Positions 60,702-64,000 of a stretch of 64,000 nt of DNA are shown piece after piece; the stretch's first letter is position 1; each line of letters opens with the position of its first letter. The stretch lies in assembly GCF_029277305.1 (NCBI RefSeq), contig NZ_CP119526.1, one strand, 5' to 3'. The DNA is from Guptibacillus hwajinpoensis (GTDB taxonomy: Bacteria > Bacillota > Bacilli > Bacillales > Guptibacillaceae). The translations under genes and the position numbers were made by a program. Under the pieces are notes generated by a model. The model saw nothing but the letters and a program-made list of their open reading frames with translations, made no database searches and had not been told where the DNA came from.

Positions 60702-61787
60702 CTAAAAACGTTCTGGTCTGAAATTACCTATCGCTAAATCATGTGTCTTTCCATCTATTTCATCTGCAACTATCTTTGCGGTAACAGGACTAAGCAAAAT
60801 GCCATTTCGGTAGTGGCCTGTTGCTAGAATAACTTTCGGGCTATCTTGCAACCTCCCAATAAGGGGGAACCCATCTTGTGTTGCAGGTCTCAAACCAGCC
60901 CACGTATGGAATGGTGTTTCAGATAGTAACTTTGGTACAATTTTTTTACTCCATTTCTCAAGACGGCGAATTCCATGTGTTGTTACGTCAGTATTAAATC
61001 CCGCTATATCCTCAGAAGCCCCTGACACTAGTGACCCGTTTTCTTTTGATACAAGATAACCCTGACTTGTAAAGATGATATGCTTGAGGGAAGGACCTTC
61101 ATAAGCACAAATTTGTCCCCTAATTGGAAATATAGGTAGAGAAAAACCAAGTTTCTCTTCCCATTTCATTGCCCAGGCCCCGGTTGCTATGACTGTATAA
61201 TCAGCTTCTATTTCATAATGTTCCGTAATAACCTCATTATCTTCTCCTAGCGTAGCTTCACCTGCATGTTCAATTACGCAAACGCCTGTATTTCGACAAG
61301 CTTGTAATAGAGCCGAGACATAGTCAGGTGCATAGATATGTGATTCTTCTGGACACCATAGCCCAGCCACTATTTCGCCAGATAACTCAGGTTCTTTTTG
61401 TCTAACTTCGTCCCCACTCAAAATAAATGATTCAACCCCAAATTTCTTTTGCCAGCTTTTCTTTGTTTCAAGTGATAGTCGATCAGCTTCATGAAAGATA
61501 CAATAAAGACTTCCACTTTCGTTATATTCAAAATCTATTTGTGCAGATTGTTTAATTTCATTCTGCCATGCTGGAAAGAGCTGAAGACTTCGTTGACAAA
61601 GTCTAAAAAAATCATCGGGATCCTCTTCAATCTCAGAATAAGGAGCAAGCATACCTGCAGCTGCTCCTGAAGCTTGTCCACCACATTCCCCGGCTTCAAC
61701 GATGGTCAGTTCATGTCCTCTCTTCTGACACTCATATGCAATTGAAAGTCCAATAACACCACCACCTACAATCGTTATCCTTGCCAT
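60702..61787 (-). CDS. thiO: Glycine oxidase ThiO
   Basis: A 361-residue FAD oxidase that makes dehydroglycine for the thiazole. FAD site is TIVGGGVIGLSIAYECQKRG; GLRPATQDGFPLIGR and GHYRNGILLSPVTA are conserved in the family. It lies between repeat copy C and thiD. Confidence 0.94.
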   Translation of the reverse strand: MARITIVGGGVIGLSIAYECQKRGHELTIVEAGECGGQASGAAAGMLAPYSEIEEDPDDFFRLCQRSLQLFPAWQNEIKQSAQIDFEYNESGSLYCIFHEADRLSLETKKSWQKKFGVESFILSGDEVRQKEPELSGEIVAGLWCPEESHIYAPDYVSALLQACRNTGVCVIEHAGEATLGEDNEVITEHYEIEADYTVIATGAWAMKWEEKLGFSLPIFPIRGQICAYEGPSLKHIIFTSQGYLVSKENGSLVSGASEDIAGFNTDVTTHGIRRLEKWSKKIVPKLLSETPFHTWAGLRPATQDGFPLIGRLQDSPKVILATGHYRNGILLSPVTAKIVADEIDGKTHDLAIGNFRPERF

Positions 61788-61810
61788 CTAACTCCCCCTT
61801 CGCTTTTTTC

Positions 61811-61924
61811 AAAAAGGCTCTTTTCGTAAACAATGTTGCTATTGCGATTATTTCCGCTCCAATCACTCAGTGTGGTTTTTTCAATATTTGTTACAAAAGC
61901 AACAATTTTTCACAAAACAGCCTT
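61811..61924. repeat. Dispersed repeat family 1, copy C (core-deleted, intra-operon)
   Basis: A 114-base element starting AAAAAGGCTCTTTTCGTAAAC and with ATTTCCGCTCCAAT and GTGTGGTTTTTT, as in copy A read inverted. It sits between thiG and thiO inside the operon, and its right end overlaps the thiG stop codon. Confidence 0.75.
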
Positions 61925-62684
61925 AAAGAATTGGACTGCTTGCGGTTGCATACTTCTTCTTTGGAATTCGGCCAGCTAAATAAGATAATCTTCCTGCATA
62001 GATGGCATATTTCACAGCTTCAGCCATTTTTACTGGATTTCTTGCTTTGGCAATTGCAGTATTAAGAAGCACACCTTCCGCACCTAGCTCCATCGCTTTC
62101 GTCACATCCGAAGCATTACCTAGTCCTGCATCTACGATGACTGGAACCGTAAGCTGTTCTGTAATCATCTCGATGTTATAGGGGTTTAAGATCCCAAGTC
62201 CGGTCCCAATTGGTGACCCACCTGGCATAACTGCTGCTGCTCCAGCTTCCTGCAGTTTATAGCAAAGGCCAGGATCATCTGACGTATACGGTAGAACGAT
62301 AAATCCCTCATTAGCAAGTACTTCTGTCGCCTTCAACGTTTCGATAGGATCAGGCATGAGGGTTTTCTCGTTATTGCTTATCTCAACTTTAATCCAATCA
62401 CTCAATCCAGATGCCTTTGCTAAGCGTGCTATTCTAATTGCTTCCTCCGCTGTTGTTGCACCCGAGGTATTCGGCAAATAACGAAATGATTTCCCTTCAA
62501 TATGCTGTAGAATAGCATCTTCACCAGGCTCATTTAAATTCACCCTTCTAATAGCGAATGTAAGAACTTCAGCTTCTGATGCTTCTATTGCTTGATTCTG
62601 AATATAGGGATTTGGATACCTACCTGTTCCTAGAAAAAGACGAGATGATAACTGAATCCCAGCAATCGTTAATTTATCCCCCAT
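61923..62684 (-). CDS. thiG: Thiazole synthase ThiG
   Basis: A 253-residue TIM-barrel enzyme that makes the thiazole from DXP, ThiS-thiocarboxylate and dehydroglycine. It has WIKVEISNNEKTLMPDP with the Schiff-base lysine region, VMPGGSPIGTGLGI and DAGLGNASD. I chose ATG 62684, with GGGGGAGG 9 bases upstream; GTG 62693 abuts that site. Confidence 0.95.
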   Translation of the reverse strand: MGDKLTIAGIQLSSRLFLGTGRYPNPYIQNQAIEASEAEVLTFAIRRVNLNEPGEDAILQHIEGKSFRYLPNTSGATTAEEAIRIARLAKASGLSDWIKVEISNNEKTLMPDPIETLKATEVLANEGFIVLPYTSDDPGLCYKLQEAGAAAVMPGGSPIGTGLGILNPYNIEMITEQLTVPVIVDAGLGNASDVTKAMELGAEGVLLNTAIAKARNPVKMAEAVKYAIYAGRLSYLAGRIPKKKYATASSPIL

Positions 62685-62689
62685 TAGTG

Positions 62690-62887
62690 TCACCCTCCCC
62701 CAACAAAATGAACTAACTCAATTTTCATGCCTTCCTCAACGTTTGTATTTGCCCATTTAGATCGATCAATGATTGTTCCATCTATTTCTGTGACGACTAA
62801 CCCTTCTTGAAGTCCAAAGGACGAAACAACCTCTTTTAATGTTGTTACTTCAAGATGATAGGGTTCACCATTAATTAATAGATTCAT
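62690..62887 (-). CDS. thiS: Sulfur carrier protein ThiS
   Basis: A 65-residue ubiquitin-like carrier ending VHFVGGG, so the C-terminal Gly-Gly is intact for adenylation and thiocarboxylation. ATG 62887 overlaps the thiE stop (ATGA) and has AAGGTG upstream. No thiF is in the operon to activate it. Confidence 0.93.
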   Translation of the reverse strand: MNLLINGEPYHLEVTTLKEVVSSFGLQEGLVVTEIDGTIIDRSKWANTNVEEGMKIELVHFVGGG

Positions 62888-63519
62888 AACTGAATCACCT
62901 TTTCTCCAATTTTCTGAATGAACATTTCGCACGTCCCTTTCACATCTTCACTCCCGACTACTTCACTAATCACACAGATGCGGTTCGCGCCAGAATTGAC
63001 GACATCAGCTACGTTATGCAGTTTAATTCCACCTATCGCAACAAATGGAATGCTGATTTCAGAAACAACTTCATCAAGATAAGATGTTGTAACAGGATCA
63101 ACCACATCGCTCTTGCTATTTGTCGGGAATATCGGGCCGGCACCTATATAATCCGCCCCTCCTTGTTCAGCCTCTCGAGCTTCTTGAATACGGTGAGTAG
63201 AAATGCCAATTATTTTGTCTTTTCCAACGATGTCTCGCGCAAGATGTAGGGGCATGTCATCCTGACCAAGATGAATACCATCCGCATCAACGGCAAGCGC
63301 AATGTCAATATGATCATTCACAATAAATGGAACGTCGTATTTTCTTGTTAACTCTCTAAGTTTTCTTGCTTTGTCTAGTACAACTCGTTTTGAATTCGTC
63401 TTATCACGAAGCTGAATGATATCTGCTCCACCCTTAATCGCTTCTTCCATCACTTCTACAACACCACGTGTTGGATGAAATTCTTCTCCTGTAATCACAT
63501 ATAATCGAAAATCTTTCAT
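62884..63519 (-). CDS. thiE: Thiamine-phosphate synthase ThiE
   Basis: A 211-residue TIM barrel that joins HMP-PP and thiazole phosphate. It has DIIQLRDK, VNDHIDIALAVDADGIHLGQDDMP, the phosphate loop GPIFPTNSKSD and VAIGGI. The residues that bind pyrophosphate are kept, which favours ThiE over the tautomerase TenI found at this position in B. subtilis. First gene after the riboswitch. Confidence 0.87.
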   Translation of the reverse strand: MKDFRLYVITGEEFHPTRGVVEVMEEAIKGGADIIQLRDKTNSKRVVLDKARKLRELTRKYDVPFIVNDHIDIALAVDADGIHLGQDDMPLHLARDIVGKDKIIGISTHRIQEAREAEQGGADYIGAGPIFPTNSKSDVVDPVTTSYLDEVVSEISIPFVAIGGIKLHNVADVVNSGANRICVISEVVGSEDVKGTCEMFIQKIGEKVIQL

Positions 63520-63572
63520 AAGTAGCCTCCTTAAGGATATTAAAATAGTGAGCTCGTATTAAAAATTAAATT

Positions 63573-63794
63573 AAAAGGCTCTTTCGTATACTTTGTTGCT
63601 ATAAGGGTTAATTTCCGCTACAGGATGCTCGCTTTCCGCGGGGCGGGCGGTGAGCCTCCTCGTCGCTAACGCTCCTGTGGGGTCTCACCTGTCCCGCTAG
63701 TCCCGCAGGAGTCGAGCATCCTTCCGCTCCAATTTGCGAAGTCAGGTTCTTTTGCGAAAATATTTCCAAAAGCAACAACCTTTTAGAAAAAAGC
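63573..63794. repeat. Dispersed repeat family 1, copy D (full)
   Basis: A 222-base element in the same orientation as copy B, with the same GC-rich core and inverted ends (AAAAGGCTCTTTCG and TTTTAGAAAAAAGCC). It lies between the TPP riboswitch terminator and thiE. Confidence 0.85.
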
Positions 63795-63802
63795 CAATTA
63801 TA

Positions 63803-63838
63803 AAAACAAAAAACCCCATTCCACGTATGGAATGGGGG
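63803..63838 (-). terminator. TPP-controlled terminator
   Basis: Minus strand CCCCATTCCA - TACG - TGGAATGGGG followed by TTTTTTGTTTTTA, immediately downstream of the TPP aptamer. Confidence 0.92.
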
Positions 63839-63847
63839 TAGAAAACA

Positions 63848-63945
63848 CTACCGACTTCCCTACGCTGGTACAAACCAGATCAGGTTCAAGGGTAAAGGAA
63901 ATAAGGTTTCCTTTTCTCAGCCTTCCCAAAATGAAGGCACCCCTA
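63848..63945 (-). promoter_or_regulatory. TPP riboswitch (THI element)
   Basis: Minus strand AGGGGTGCC, GGCTGAGA, CCCTTGAACCTGATCTGG and CCAGCGTAGGGAAG are the conserved THI blocks in order. With the terminator after it, the leader is an OFF switch for the thi operon. Confidence 0.97.
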
Positions 63946-64000
63946 GTCTTAAACAATATGAAATTAGTTTTATTATTACAGAAAATAGCCCAAATGACAA

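Noticed and set aside
62884..63519. TenI (thiazole tautomerase) assignment
   Set aside because: Pyrophosphate-binding residues of ThiE (QLRDK, GQDD, NSK) are present, so ThiE fits better.

Overview
The window is chromosomal DNA from a spore-forming, low-to-mid GC Bacillaceae. It carries spo0A, spoIVB, the full spoIIIAA-AH operon, the comG competence operon, mgsR, yqhY and many other small Bacillus-type genes. Gene order closely follows the Bacillus subtilis stretch that runs from bkd through spo0A, recN, dxs, accBC, spoIIIA, efp, gcvT and comG to yqgV. An OLE RNA with its partner gene oapA, and hairpin repeats of a kind common in alkaliphilic bacilli, point to an alkaliphilic or halotolerant lineage related to Bacillus (Alkalihalobacillus) halodurans. 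The species assignment is inference.

Region by region (most genes are on the minus strand): 1-6800 is the branched-chain keto-acid operon bkdR | ptb-bcd-buk-lpdV, with a textbook sigma-54 promoter. 6986-9861 holds yqzF, spo0A (SigH promoter and 0A box) and spoIVB. 9865-21600 runs accB-accC-yqhY-nusB-xseA-xseB-ispA-OLE RNA-oapA-dxs-tlyA-argR-recN, with folD absent from its usual slot. 21944-27053 is spoIIIA. 27457-30106 is an apparent insertion in the conserved order: an ABC exporter plus TetR regulator, with paired operators and a repeat element beside them. 30111-36119 holds efp, a proline peptidase, aroQ, yqhR, yqhQ, yqhP, a patatin-like lipase and mntR. 36129-39094 is a B12-dependent ribonucleotide reductase gene (nrdJ) interrupted by a 401-nt group I intron. 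39485-45400 holds lipM, yqhL and the glycine-cleavage operon under a tandem glycine riboswitch. 45603-52785 holds yqhH, yqhG, yqzE, aroK and comGA-GG. 52896-59492 holds an alpha/beta hydrolase, tRNA-Gln, mgsR, several small yqg genes and a FetAB-like ABC pair linked to yqgV. 59585-63945 is a thiamine operon (thiE-thiS-thiG-thiO-thiD) behind a TPP riboswitch.

Functionally the window is mostly housekeeping, sporulation and competence. The most unusual content is RNA: a large OLE RNA inside the isoprenoid operon, a self-splicing-type intron inside an essential-class enzyme gene, and two metabolite riboswitches. Two dispersed repeat families are visible. One has four copies (two full of about 220 bp, two core-deleted of about 114 bp), three of which sit at or in the thi operon. 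The other has two copies, each beside a terminator between convergent genes. I found no CRISPR array, prophage, transposase or rRNA. I did not find a clearly new multi-gene defence or effector system.
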